Program-made: the position numbers and the translations under genes
Assembly (NCBI RefSeq): GCF_008905045.1
Contig: NZ_VWMY01000059.1
Span: forward strand, 1-64,000
Source: Streptomyces albicerus
GTDB taxonomy: Bacteria > Actinomycetota > Actinomycetes > Streptomycetales > Streptomycetaceae
Length of the DNA stretch: 64,000 nucleotides
Direction: 5' to 3'
Notes under the pieces: generated by a model
Told to the model about the DNA's origin: nothing
Database searches by the model: none
Seen by the model: the letters and a program-made list of their open reading frames with translations, nothing else
Shown here: piece by piece, positions 1 through 7,471 of the stretch
Numbering within the stretch: the stretch's first letter is position 1
How the letters are laid out: the number at the start of each line of letters is the position of its first letter

Positions 1-118
1 CCACAGCGCGCACGCGGACACGGTGGGCGCCCTGAATGTTCTACGGGCCGGGCTGGTCCGTCGCGACGCCAACCCGGCATAGCGAGAAGCCCCCGCCTTC
101 AGGTGAGGGAGGAGTCAC
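1..118 (+). mobile_element. Right end of an IS200/IS605-family element (partial)
   Basis: This is the last part of an IS200/IS605-type transposon that begins outside the window. It holds the last codons of an OrfB/TnpB-type protein and, just after the stop, an imperfect hairpin at about 90-109 followed by GGAGTCAC. That arrangement is usual at the right end of this family. The likely element boundary is near 118, an inference from the change of context there. In TnpB systems the right end also encodes the scaffold of the guide RNA. Confidence 0.6.
2..82 (+). CDS. tnpB: TnpB/OrfB-type transposase, C-terminal fragment
   Basis: The last 26 residues and stop of a protein entering from the left are visible. 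They read HSAHADTVGALNVLRAGL and onward, which fits the end of the OrfB/TnpB zinc ribbon and its tail (consensus CGH..HAD.NAA.NIL). TnpB proteins are RNA-guided nucleases that help IS200/IS605 elements persist. The RuvC-like domain and the ribbon cysteines lie outside the window, so activity cannot be judged. Confidence 0.6.
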   Translation, partial: HSAHADTVGALNVLRAGLVRRDANPA

Positions 119-231
119 TTGAACAGGACGATGTCTCCGGACCGCGCGTTCCGCTTCGAGACCGACGGGGCCTTGCGGTACTTGGTCATGTGGCGCCGGA
201 GGTTCTCGGTGCCCGACCAGGTATAGCTCAT
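115..231 (-). pseudogene. 38-residue ORF fragment abutting the IS end
   Basis: A 38-codon reading frame starts at ATG 231 and reads MSYTWSGTENLRRHMTKYRK and onward, ending IVLFK. It is preceded in frame by a stop. Its stop codon at 115-117 lies inside the presumed terminal bases of the IS, so the frame is probably the N-terminal piece of a gene interrupted by the element. The family is not recognised. It could also be a genuine small gene or a chance frame. No clear ribosome binding site is visible. Confidence 0.35.
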
Positions 232-301
232 GCCGACCAGCGACCGGTTTAGCCATATTCAGGCAGATATCATGCGAGTGACATCGATCATCGGGCGGAG
301 C

Positions 302-335
302 GGAACGCCGACGGGCGAAATCCCGTCGACGTTCC
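302..335 (-). terminator. Hairpin downstream of the isomerase operon
   Basis: Arms at 302-315 and 322-335 pair at 13 of 14 positions around a 6-base loop. There is no T-run, which is common for Streptomyces terminators. It lies about 70 bases after the stop of the minus-strand operon ending at 406. Confidence 0.55.
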
Positions 336-358
336 GTTCCCGGCATTCTTCGGACTGA

Positions 359-410
359 GTTCCGCGAGCCGCGTCCCTCAGGTCGTGTTCCGCGAGCCAT
401 GTTCCTCAGG
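359..410. repeat. Tandem pair of 24-bp direct repeats
   Basis: Copies at 359-382 and 387-410 share about 21 of 24 bases and begin GTTCCGCGAGCC. The right copy contains the last codons and stop of the isomerase gene, so the left copy looks like a local duplication of the gene end. Confidence 0.5.
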
Positions 411-1236
411 CCGCGTGCTCCACGAACCGCGCCGCCGTCTCCGCCAGCACCTCGCGGCCGTCCCTGGCCCACAACCCGTCGTTGAACAGCTCGACTTCGA
501 TGGGGCCGGTGTAGCCGGCCGCTTCGACGTAGGACTTCCACTCGCGCATGTCGATCGCGCCGTCGCCGATCTGGCCGCGGCCGGTCAGGACGCCCTCGGG
601 CAACGGGGTGGTCCAGTCGGCGAGTTGGAAGGTGTGGATGCGGCCGCCGGCGCCCGCGCGGGCGATCTGCGCGGGGGCCTGGTCGTCCCACCAGATGTGG
701 TACGTGTCGACCGTGACGCCCACCTGCTCCGCCGGGAAGCGTTCCGCGAGGTCCAGGGCCTGGGTCAGGGTGGAGACCACGCAGCGGTCCGAGGCGTACA
801 TCGGGTGGAGGGGTTCGATGGCCAGCCGGACGCCACGCGAGGCCGCGTACGGGCCCAGCTCGCCCAGTGCGTCCGCGATGCGCTCCCGTGCGCCGTGGAG
901 GTCCTTCGAGCCCGCCGGGAGGCCGCCCGAGACCAGCACCAGGGTGTCCGTGCCGAGCGTGGCGGCCTCGTCGATCGCGCGGCGGTTGTCGGCCAGGGCC
1001 TCGGCCCGCTCGGCCGGGTCGATCGCCGTGAAGAAGCCGCCCCGGCAGAGCGTCGTGACCGTCAGGCCGGCGTCGCGGATGAGCTTGGCCGTCGCGTCCA
1101 CGCCGTACGACTGGACCGGCTCGCGCCACAGGCCGACGCCCGGGACGCCCAACTCCAGGCAGGCGTCGACCAGTTCGGGCATCGACAGCTGCTTGACCGT
1201 CATCTGGTTGATGGAGAAACGCGACAGGGCACTCAC
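406..1236 (-). CDS. Sugar phosphate isomerase/epimerase (xylose isomerase-like TIM barrel)
   Basis: This 276-residue cytoplasmic protein belongs to the AP endonuclease family 2 / xylose isomerase-like TIM-barrel group. Metal-site-like segments are visible, including IEPLHP near the middle, VTVDTYHIWW, and VELFN near the end. Members isomerise or epimerise sugars, keto-sugars or inositol derivatives, and the substrate cannot be read from sequence. It starts with GTG overlapping the stop of the DUF993 gene by four bases (GTGA), so it is the third gene of a translationally coupled operon after the Gfo/Idh oxidoreductase. Expression is presumably controlled by the divergent LacI regulator. Confidence 0.85.
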   Translation of the reverse strand: MSALSRFSINQMTVKQLSMPELVDACLELGVPGVGLWREPVQSYGVDATAKLIRDAGLTVTTLCRGGFFTAIDPAERAEALADNRRAIDEAATLGTDTLVLVSGGLPAGSKDLHGARERIADALGELGPYAASRGVRLAIEPLHPMYASDRCVVSTLTQALDLAERFPAEQVGVTVDTYHIWWDDQAPAQIARAGAGGRIHTFQLADWTTPLPEGVLTGRGQIGDGAIDMREWKSYVEAAGYTGPIEVELFNDGLWARDGREVLAETAARFVEHAA

Positions 1237-2456
1237 TGGTTCACTCCGTACAGGGAGAGCAGGTTCTTCATACGGGCCTGAGCGAGCGCCGGGTCCGGGA
1301 ACAGGCCCAGGCCGTCGGCGAGTTCGTACGCGCGGGCGAAGTGCGGGAGCGAGCGGGCCGACTGGAGGCCGCCGACCATCGTGAAGTGCGACTGGTGGCC
1401 CGCGAGCCAGGCGAGGAAGACCACGCCCGTCTTGTAGAAACGGGTGGGGGTCTGGAAGAGGTGGCGGGACAACTCGACGGTGGGGTCGAGGAGTTCGTGG
1501 AAGCCGTCGGCGTTGCCGGTGTCCAGCACCCGTACGGCCTCGGCCGCCAGCGGGCCCAGCGGGTCGAAGATGCCGAGGAGGGCGTGGCTGAAGCCGCGGT
1601 CGTCTCCGGCGATCAGTTCGGGGTAGTTGAAGTCGTCGCCGGTGTAGCAGCGCACGCCGTCGGGGAGGCGGCGGCGGATGTCGATCTCACGCTGGGCGTC
1701 CAGCAGGGAGACCTTGATGCCGTCCACCTTGTCCGGGTGGGCGGCGATGACCTCCAGGAAGGTGTGGGTGGCGGCGTCCAGATCGGTGCTGCCCCAGTAG
1801 CCCTCCAGCGCCGGGTCGAACATCGGGCCCAGCCAGTGCAGGATCACGGGCTCGGAAGCCTGGCGCAGCAGATGGCCGTAGACCTCCAGGTAGTCCTCGG
1901 GTCCCTTGGCCACGGCGGCCAGGGCCCGGGAGGCCATGAGGATGGCCTGGGAGCCTGCCTCCTCGACCAGCGCGAGCTGCTCCTCGTACCCGGCCCGGAT
2001 CTCGTCGAGGCTGTACGGGTAGCCGATCTCCGTGACGGACAGCTGGTCGGTGCCCACTCCGCACGCGATCAGCCCGCCGACGGCCTTCGCCTCGGCGGCG
2101 GACCGCCTGATCAGCTCGGCCGCGCCTGCCCAGTCCAGGCCCATCCCCCGCTGGGCGGTGTCCATCGCCTCCGCGACGCCGAGCCCGTGGGACCACAGGT
2201 GGCGGCGGAAGGCGAGGGTGGCGTCCCAGTCGACGGCGGCGGGCGAGTCGGGGGTGGTGTCCGCGTATGGGTCGGCGACCACGTGGGCCGCCGAGTAGAC
2301 CGTACGGGAGGCGAAGGGGGCTCCGGTGGTGACGGCGAGCGGTTCGGTGCGCGGGGTGTAGGAGCGCAACGTCCCGTCCGGGCCCGGAAGCTGAATCGCC
2401 CCGTTCATTCCGTTCGTTCCGTTCGCCGTGTTCATTCCGTTCGTTCCGTTCGTCAC
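1233..2456 (-). CDS. DUF993 family protein (aldolase-like)
   Basis: This 407-residue protein resembles the DUF993 family, which is related to the dihydrodipicolinate synthase/N-acetylneuraminate lyase type of TIM-barrel aldolases. Segments such as VDGIKVSLLD and YTGDDFNYPELI resemble the lysine-containing core of that fold. The likely role is cleavage or hydration of an oxidised sugar made by the preceding oxidoreductase, which is inference. The GTG start overlaps the upstream stop (GTGA). The first 17 residues form an Asn-Gly-Thr-Met repeat, NGTNGMN, encoded by a 23-bp direct repeat. This looks non-structural, and the real fold begins around AIQLPGPDG. Confidence 0.75.
   Translation of the reverse strand: MTNGTNGMNTANGTNGMNGAIQLPGPDGTLRSYTPRTEPLAVTTGAPFASRTVYSAAHVVADPYADTTPDSPAAVDWDATLAFRRHLWSHGLGVAEAMDTAQRGMGLDWAGAAELIRRSAAEAKAVGGLIACGVGTDQLSVTEIGYPYSLDEIRAGYEEQLALVEEAGSQAILMASRALAAVAKGPEDYLEVYGHLLRQASEPVILHWLGPMFDPALEGYWGSTDLDAATHTFLEVIAAHPDKVDGIKVSLLDAQREIDIRRRLPDGVRCYTGDDFNYPELIAGDDRGFSHALLGIFDPLGPLAAEAVRVLDTGNADGFHELLDPTVELSRHLFQTPTRFYKTGVVFLAWLAGHQSHFTMVGGLQSARSLPHFARAYELADGLGLFPDPALAQARMKNLLSLYGVNQ
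2403..2452. repeat. 23-bp direct repeat in the DUF993 N-terminus
   Basis: Two copies beginning GTTCATTCCGTTCG lie at 2403-2425 and 2430-2452. They encode the NGTNGMN repeats directly after the start codon of the DUF993 gene. Confidence 0.7.
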
Positions 2457-3604
2457 AGCGCGATCTCCGGTACGTCGAAACGGCGGCCCTCGGCCGAGGA
2501 CTTCAGCCCCAGTTCGGCGAGCTGGACGCCGCGGGCGCCCGCCAGGAGGTCCCAGTGGTAGGGCGCGTCCGCGTAGACGTGCTTGAGGAAGAGCTCCCAC
2601 TGAGCCTTGAAGCCGTTGTCGAACTCGGCGTTGTCGGGGATCTCCTGCCACTGGTCGCGGAAGGAGTAGGTGGCCGGGATGTCGGGGTTCCAGACCGGCT
2701 TGGGTGTCGAACTGCGGTGCTGGACACGGCAGTTGCGAAGGCCGGCCACGGCCGAGCCCTCGGTGCCGTCGACCTGGAACTCGACGAGTTCGTCGCGGTT
2801 GACGCGTACGGTCCAGGACGAGTTGATCTGGGCGATCGCGCCGCCTTCCAGCTCGAAGATGCCGTACGCGGCGTCGTCGGCCGTGGCGTCGTACGGCTTG
2901 CTCTGCTCGTCCCAGCGCTGCGGGATGTGCGTGGCGGTGAGCGCCTGCACGGACGTCACGCGGCCGAACAGCTCGTGGAGGACGTACTCCCAGTGCGGGA
3001 ACATGTCGACAACGATGCCACCGCCGTCCTCGGCCCGGTAATTCCACGACGGGCGCTGGGCGGACTGCCAGTCGCCCTCGAAGACCCAGTAGCCGAACTC
3101 GCCGCGGACGGAGAGGATCCGGCCGAAGAAGCCGCCGTCGATGAGCCGCTTGAGCTTGAGCAGGCCGGGGAGGAAGAGCTTGTCCTGGACGACACCGTGC
3201 TTGATGCCGGCGACCGCGGCCAGGCGGGCCAGCTCCAGGGCGCCGTCGAGGCCCGTCGCGGTCGGCTTCTCGGTGTAGATGTGCTTGCCCGCCGCGATCG
3301 CCTTCTTGATCGCCTCCTCGCGGGCCGAGGTGACCTGGGCGTCGAAGTAGATGTCGATGGTCGGGTCGGCGAGCACGGCGTCGAGGTCCGTGGACCAGTG
3401 CTCGATGCCGTGCCGGTCCGCGAGCGCCTTGAGGGCGTGCTCGCGGCGGCCGAGGAGGACCGGCTCGGGCCACAGCACGGTGCCGTCGCCGAGGTCGAGG
3501 CCACCCTCTTCGCGGATGGCCAGGATGGAACGGACCAGGTGCTGGCGGTAGCCCATGCGCCCAGTCACACCATTCATGGCGATACGCACCGTCTTGCGTG
3601 TCAC
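2453..3604 (-). CDS. Gfo/Idh/MocA family NAD(P)-dependent oxidoreductase
   Basis: This 383-residue cytoplasmic dehydrogenase has an N-terminal Rossmann fold with the nucleotide-binding loop MNGVTGRMG at residues 10-18. The family hallmark EKP is at 112-114, with the lysine expected to be catalytic, followed by the beta-sheet substrate domain. Such enzymes oxidise sugars, inositols or glycosides. It is the first gene of a three-gene operon with the DUF993 protein and a TIM-barrel isomerase. The ATG at 3604 opens about 330 bases from the divergent LacI gene, and a LacI-type palindrome sits at 3684-3697. The substrate is unknown. Confidence 0.88.
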   Translation of the reverse strand: MTRKTVRIAMNGVTGRMGYRQHLVRSILAIREEGGLDLGDGTVLWPEPVLLGRREHALKALADRHGIEHWSTDLDAVLADPTIDIYFDAQVTSAREEAIKKAIAAGKHIYTEKPTATGLDGALELARLAAVAGIKHGVVQDKLFLPGLLKLKRLIDGGFFGRILSVRGEFGYWVFEGDWQSAQRPSWNYRAEDGGGIVVDMFPHWEYVLHELFGRVTSVQALTATHIPQRWDEQSKPYDATADDAAYGIFELEGGAIAQINSSWTVRVNRDELVEFQVDGTEGSAVAGLRNCRVQHRSSTPKPVWNPDIPATYSFRDQWQEIPDNAEFDNGFKAQWELFLKHVYADAPYHWDLLAGARGVQLAELGLKSSAEGRRFDVPEIAL

Positions 3605-3931
3605 GTCATTCCCTTCGTAGGCGTCGTACTCAGCGTCGTACGCGAGTGTGCGCGCCGCCTACACCCGTACTGATGAGCGTTGCAGCAAGCGCTTTCTATC
3701 CAATGAGAAGCTAGCCTCTGAGCAGCGGTCCGGACAAGACCGTGACGGGGACGAGTTGTTCGAAGGTGCGAACAACAGGGGGCTTCGGCCATAAGGTCTG
3801 CACGAAACCGTGGCTGGGGGCTCGTGCGTGTACGGCCTTGGGAGGACGGCGTACGGCCCGGGAGGGTCGTGTACGGCCTCGGAACGGTGTACGACGACGT
3901 ACGACGAGATGCGCGACCGGAGGACGACGAG
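3605..3931. promoter_or_regulatory. Divergent promoter region, Gfo/Idh operon and LacI gene
   Basis: This 327-base gap between divergent genes holds the LacI-type operator at 3684-3697. Several short GTACGGCC-like repeats lie between about 3830 and 3880. No clear -10/-35 pair was assigned. Confidence 0.5.
3684..3697. promoter_or_regulatory. LacI-family operator candidate
   Basis: The sequence AGCAAGCGCTTTCT is an inverted repeat with six of seven half-site positions matched and the central AAGCGCTT typical of LacI/GalR-family operators. It lies 80 bases upstream of the Gfo/Idh start, where repression of that operon would be expected. The likely ligand-responsive repressor is the product of the divergent gene. 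Confidence 0.6.
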
Positions 3932-4984
3932 ATGACGGTGACCCTGGCGGACGTGGCGGCCCGCGCGCAGGTCTCGCCCGCGACGGTGTCGCGCGTGCTG
4001 AACGGGAACTATCCCGTGGCCGCCTCCACCCGTGAGCGGGTGCTGCGAGCCGTGGACGAACTGGACTACGTACTGAACGGCCCGGCGAGTGCGCTCGCCG
4101 CCGCCACGTCCGACCTGGTCGGGATCCTGGTCAACGACATCGCCGACCCGTTCTTCGGGATCATGGCGGGGGCGATCCAGTCCGAGATCGGGGGGCCCGG
4201 GGGCCGGGCGGGAGGTGAGCGGCTCGCCGTCGTGTGCAACACCGGCGGGTCCGCGGAGCGCGAGCTCACCTACCTCACGCTCCTTCAGCGTCAGCGCGCC
4301 GCCGCGGTGGTGCTGACGGGCGGGGCCGTGGAGAACACCGCGCACGCGGAGGCCGTGGCGACGAAGCTGCGGAAGCTCGCGGACGCGGGGACGAAGATCG
4401 TGCTGTGCGGGCGGCCGCCCGCACCGGCGGACACCGACGCGGTGGCGCTCACCTTCGACAACCGGGGCGGCGGGCAGCAGCTCACCGAGCATCTGATCGG
4501 CCTCGGCCACCGGCGCATGGGCTATATCGCGGGCCCGGAGGAGCGCACCACGACCCGCCACCGCCTCGAGGGCCACCGGGCCGCGCTCGCCGCGCACGGC
4601 GTCCCCGACAACCCCGACTGGACGGTCCACGGCCGCTACGACCGCCGGGCCGGATACGAGGCGACCCTCGAACTCCTGCGCCGCGACCCGGAGTTGACGG
4701 CCGTTGTCGCCGCCAACGACACGGTCGCCCTCGGCGCGTGCGCCGCGGTACGCGACTCCGGCCTCCGCATCCCGGACGACGTCTCCGTCGTCGGCTTCGA
4801 CGACCTCCCCTTCAGCATCGACGCGGTACCCGCCCTGACGACGGTCCGGCTGCCGCTGGCGGACGCGGGCGCCCGGGCCGGGCGGATCGCGATGGGCCGG
4901 GAGGAGGCGCCGCCCGGAGGGATCGCCACGATTCGGGGGGAGTTGATGGTGCGGGGGTCGACGGGGGCGCCGAAGAACTCCTGA
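3932..4984 (+). CDS. LacI/GalR family transcriptional regulator
   Basis: This 350-residue repressor-type protein has an N-terminal helix-turn-helix (TLADVAARAQVSPATVSRVLNG, residues 4-25) and a periplasmic-binding-protein-like effector domain ending in the usual DDLPFS and LTTVRLPL segments. ATG 3932 was chosen because GGAGG lies 8 bases upstream and the helix-turn-helix begins at once. An upstream in-frame start would add an unlikely Arg/Gly-rich leader. It is divergent from the sugar operon and most probably binds the palindrome at 3684-3697. A sugar or sugar acid is the expected inducer. Confidence 0.9.
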   Translation: MTVTLADVAARAQVSPATVSRVLNGNYPVAASTRERVLRAVDELDYVLNGPASALAAATSDLVGILVNDIADPFFGIMAGAIQSEIGGPGGRAGGERLAVVCNTGGSAERELTYLTLLQRQRAAAVVLTGGAVENTAHAEAVATKLRKLADAGTKIVLCGRPPAPADTDAVALTFDNRGGGQQLTEHLIGLGHRRMGYIAGPEERTTTRHRLEGHRAALAAHGVPDNPDWTVHGRYDRRAGYEATLELLRRDPELTAVVAANDTVALGACAAVRDSGLRIPDDVSVVGFDDLPFSIDAVPALTTVRLPLADAGARAGRIAMGREEAPPGGIATIRGELMVRGSTGAPKNS

Positions 4985-5080
4985 TGTTCGGGGCGGGTCG
5001 GGCGGCCCAGCGCGTCGGCGGGCCGGGGCGTCCGAGGTGAGTCGTGCCCGCTCGCCTTCCGCGCGTCGGGCTCCGGCGCG

Positions 5081-5512
5081 TCAGGCGGCGAAGACCTGGG
5101 AGTCGTCGGCGAACGCCTTGAACTCCAGGGCGTTGCCCGCCGGGTCGAGGAGGAACATCGTCCACTGCTCGCCGGTCTGCCCCTCGAAGCGCACATAGGG
5201 CTCGATCACGAACTCGGCGTCGGCCGCGCGCAGTCGGTCGGCGAGCTTGCGGAACTCGGGGACCGTGAGGATCAGCCCGAAGTGCGGCACGGGTACGTCG
5301 TGGCCGTCGACCGGATTGTGGACCTGCCGCGCACGCTCCGGCGCGAGGTGCGTGACGAACTGGTGGCCGTGCAGGTTCCAGTCCACCCAGGTGTCGGCGC
5401 TGCGGCCCTGCTCCAGGCCCAGCACCTCGCCGTAGAACCGGCGGGCGGCGGCCAGGTCGTCGACCGGCATGGCCAGGTGGAAACGGGGGATCGGGGAGTC
5501 GAGAACGGTCAT
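5081..5512 (-). CDS. VOC (glyoxalase/bleomycin resistance) family protein
   Basis: This 143-residue protein has two beta-alpha-beta-beta-beta modules of the vicinal oxygen chelate fold: FHLAMPVDDLAAARRFYGEVLG at the start and FLLDPAGNALEFKAF near the end. Candidate metal ligands are the first His and the Glu of LEFK. Members include glyoxalases, dioxygenases and drug-binding proteins, and the reaction here is unknown. ATG 5512 has AGAAGGAC upstream. It is a single gene on the minus strand, convergent with the LacI gene. Confidence 0.8.
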   Translation of the reverse strand: MTVLDSPIPRFHLAMPVDDLAAARRFYGEVLGLEQGRSADTWVDWNLHGHQFVTHLAPERARQVHNPVDGHDVPVPHFGLILTVPEFRKLADRLRAADAEFVIEPYVRFEGQTGEQWTMFLLDPAGNALEFKAFADDSQVFAA

Positions 5513-5702
5513 GGGTCGCGTCCTTCTCTTCTCGCTCTTCTCGGGCTCTTCTCGGGTTGTCGCAGTGTTGACGTTACGACGACCGGCCGGTGCCCGACCG
5601 GCCCGGCAGTCGGGGCGCCTCCTCGCGCCGCCCGGGGCCGCCTCCGCGAGGCAGCCGTCGCGGTCGTCCGGTGGACAGCCCACCGACCGACGGGCCGACG
5701 GC

Positions 5703-6551
5703 CTACGCCGGCTCGGACAGCCCGTCCAGGCGCGCCCGTTGGGCCGGGCTCAGCTCGAGGCCGGCCGCGGCGACGTTCTCTTCCAGGTGGGCGATTCGGG
5801 CCGTGCCCGGGATGGGGAGCATGACCGGAGAGTGGCCGAGGAGCCAGGCGAGCAACACCTGGGTGGGTGTGGCGTCGAGTTCGGCCGCCACCGCGGCCAC
5901 CTCGGTCTCGGCGCCCGACTTCCCCCACGCGACGGTCCGCCACGGCAGGAAGGCGATCCCCGCCGCCGCGCATGCCTCCAGCACCGGCTCGTGCTCACGG
6001 TCGAGCAGGTTGTAGCGGTTCTGCACGCTCGCGATGTCGACGATCCGCCGGGCCCGGTCGAGTTCGTCGACGGTGACCTCGGACAGCCCGATCCGGCCCA
6101 CCTTGCCCTCCTCCCGGAGCTCCCGCAGCGCGCCGAGCTGGTCGGCGAGCGGGGTCTCGGGGTCGATGCGGTGCAGCTGGAGCAGCTCGATCCGTTCCAC
6201 GCGGAGCCGGCGCAGGGCCTGGTCGACCTGGTCCCGCAGGACCTCCGGCCGGCCGTTCAGCTCCCACTCGCCCGAGGTCTCCGATCGGACGACCCCGACC
6301 TTGGTGGTGACGAGCAGCCCGTCCGCGTACGGGTACAGGGCCTCGGCGAGGAGTTCCTCGTTGGCTCCCCCGCCGCCGTACATGTGGGCGGTATCGATCA
6401 GCGTCACGCCCAGTTCGACGGCCCGCCGGGCGACCGCGACGGCCGCCTCGCGTTCGGCGGCGGGCTCGGTCGGCAGGTGCATGGCCCCGAATCCGAGCCG
6501 CCGCACCTCCAGATCGCCGCCGATACGGAACGTGGTCGATGTGGTCGTCAT
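5703..6551 (-). CDS. Aldo/keto reductase
   Basis: This 282-residue NADPH-dependent oxidoreductase of the AKR superfamily is a TIM barrel. The catalytic tetrad can be seen as Asp53 and Tyr58 (LIDTAHMYGGG), Lys84 (TTKVG) and His127 (LLQLHRID). The C-terminal IPGTARIAHLEEN matches the cofactor-binding segment. ATG 6551 was chosen because a GGGAGGGCAG Shine-Dalgarno sequence precedes it. Upstream in-frame codons are Pro/Gly/Ala-rich and not part of the fold. The substrate is unknown. Confidence 0.9.
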   Translation of the reverse strand: MTTTSTTFRIGGDLEVRRLGFGAMHLPTEPAAEREAAVAVARRAVELGVTLIDTAHMYGGGGANEELLAEALYPYADGLLVTTKVGVVRSETSGEWELNGRPEVLRDQVDQALRRLRVERIELLQLHRIDPETPLADQLGALRELREEGKVGRIGLSEVTVDELDRARRIVDIASVQNRYNLLDREHEPVLEACAAAGIAFLPWRTVAWGKSGAETEVAAVAAELDATPTQVLLAWLLGHSPVMLPIPGTARIAHLEENVAAAGLELSPAQRARLDGLSEPA

Positions 6552-6708
6552 CCACTGCCCTCCCCCTGGCTGAAGTGGCAACGCTAACAGCGCAGTTGGC
6601 GAGCGCATCGGCCTGAAGGGTGAAGACGGGGACTGGAGACGGGAACGGCTACGGCGCGCTCGGCCCGGCCCGGCATCGGTGGCGGCGACCAGCCGCCCCG
6701 GACCGGCA

Positions 6709-6733
6709 GGGCAGGGCAGGGCAGGGCAGGGCA
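6709..6733. repeat. GGGCA pentamer repeat, five copies
   Basis: Five tandem GGGCA units lie between the aldo/keto reductase and the end of the TetR gene. No function is evident. Confidence 0.7.
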
Positions 6734-6736
6734 CGC

Positions 6737-7387
6737 CTAACGGATCAGCCCCGCCACGATCGTCGTCAGCGTGCTCTCGACGACCGCGTCGCGCTGCTCG
6801 GCGGGGAGGCGGGCCAGGGGGCCGTCGAGGACGAGCAACGACAGGCCGTGGACGGTCGACCAGGCGGCGACCTCGGCCGCGGGGCGGTTCTCCGGCCGCA
6901 TCCGGCCCGTGGCCACGAGTGCGTCGAGCGTGTCCGAGAGCTCCACGAAGGCCGCGAGCTCCGGCCTGTCGTCGGGGACTTCGAGGCCGGTGAAGTCGTC
7001 GTCCTCCCCCGGGGTCGTGCGGCAGAAGGCGGTGCGGTAGAGCCCCGGGTGCTCGATCGCGAACCGGACGTACCCGCGCCCGATCGCCTCGGCCCTGCGC
7101 ACGGCCTCCTCCCCGGGGTCGTCGAGCCGGGGCAGGGCGCGCACGGCCGCGGTCATCGACGCGGCGAGCGCCTGCTGGCCGCGGAGCTTCACTGCCTGGA
7201 GGAGGTCTCCCTGGCCGCTGAAGTGGCGGTACGCGGCGGTGGGCGACACGCCGACGCTGCGGGCCGCCTCGCGCAGGACGACCCGCTCGGGGCCGCCCTC
7301 GGCCGCGAGTTCCACGGCGGCCCCGATCAGCGCGTTGCGGAGGTCGCCGTGGTGGTAGCGGGGCTTGCCGCCCGTGATCGGTCCCAT
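6737..7387 (-). CDS. TetR/AcrR family regulator of the MMPL exporter
   Basis: This 216-residue protein has an N-terminal TetR helix-turn-helix (VVLREAARSVGVSPTAAYRHF) and a C-terminal ligand domain of the TetR_C_33-like type. ATG 7387 gives the usual short basic leader (MGPITGGKPRYHHGDLR). It is divergent from the MMPL transporter with only 84 bases between starts. That gap holds a perfect 11-bp inverted repeat built on GTTAAC, a natural site for repression of both genes. The inducer is probably a substrate of the exporter. Confidence 0.88.
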   Translation of the reverse strand: MGPITGGKPRYHHGDLRNALIGAAVELAAEGGPERVVLREAARSVGVSPTAAYRHFSGQGDLLQAVKLRGQQALAASMTAAVRALPRLDDPGEEAVRRAEAIGRGYVRFAIEHPGLYRTAFCRTTPGEDDDFTGLEVPDDRPELAAFVELSDTLDALVATGRMRPENRPAAEVAAWSTVHGLSLLVLDGPLARLPAEQRDAVVESTLTTIVAGLIR

Positions 7388-7411
7388 GACACCATCCTGC
7401 CCGAAGTTGAC

Positions 7412-7448
7412 GCCGTTAACATCCTGTGTCACCGTCAATGTTAACGGC
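7412..7448. promoter_or_regulatory. TetR operator: 11-bp inverted repeat
   Basis: GCCGTTAACAT at 7412-7422 is repeated exactly in inverse at 7438-7448 (ATGTTAACGGC), 26 bases centre to centre. Each arm carries the palindromic core GTTAAC. The pair lies between the divergent TetR and MMPL starts, with TTGACG-like -35 elements on both strands around it. Confidence 0.65.
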
Positions 7449-7471
7449 ATAAACATCCGGAGGCGATCACC

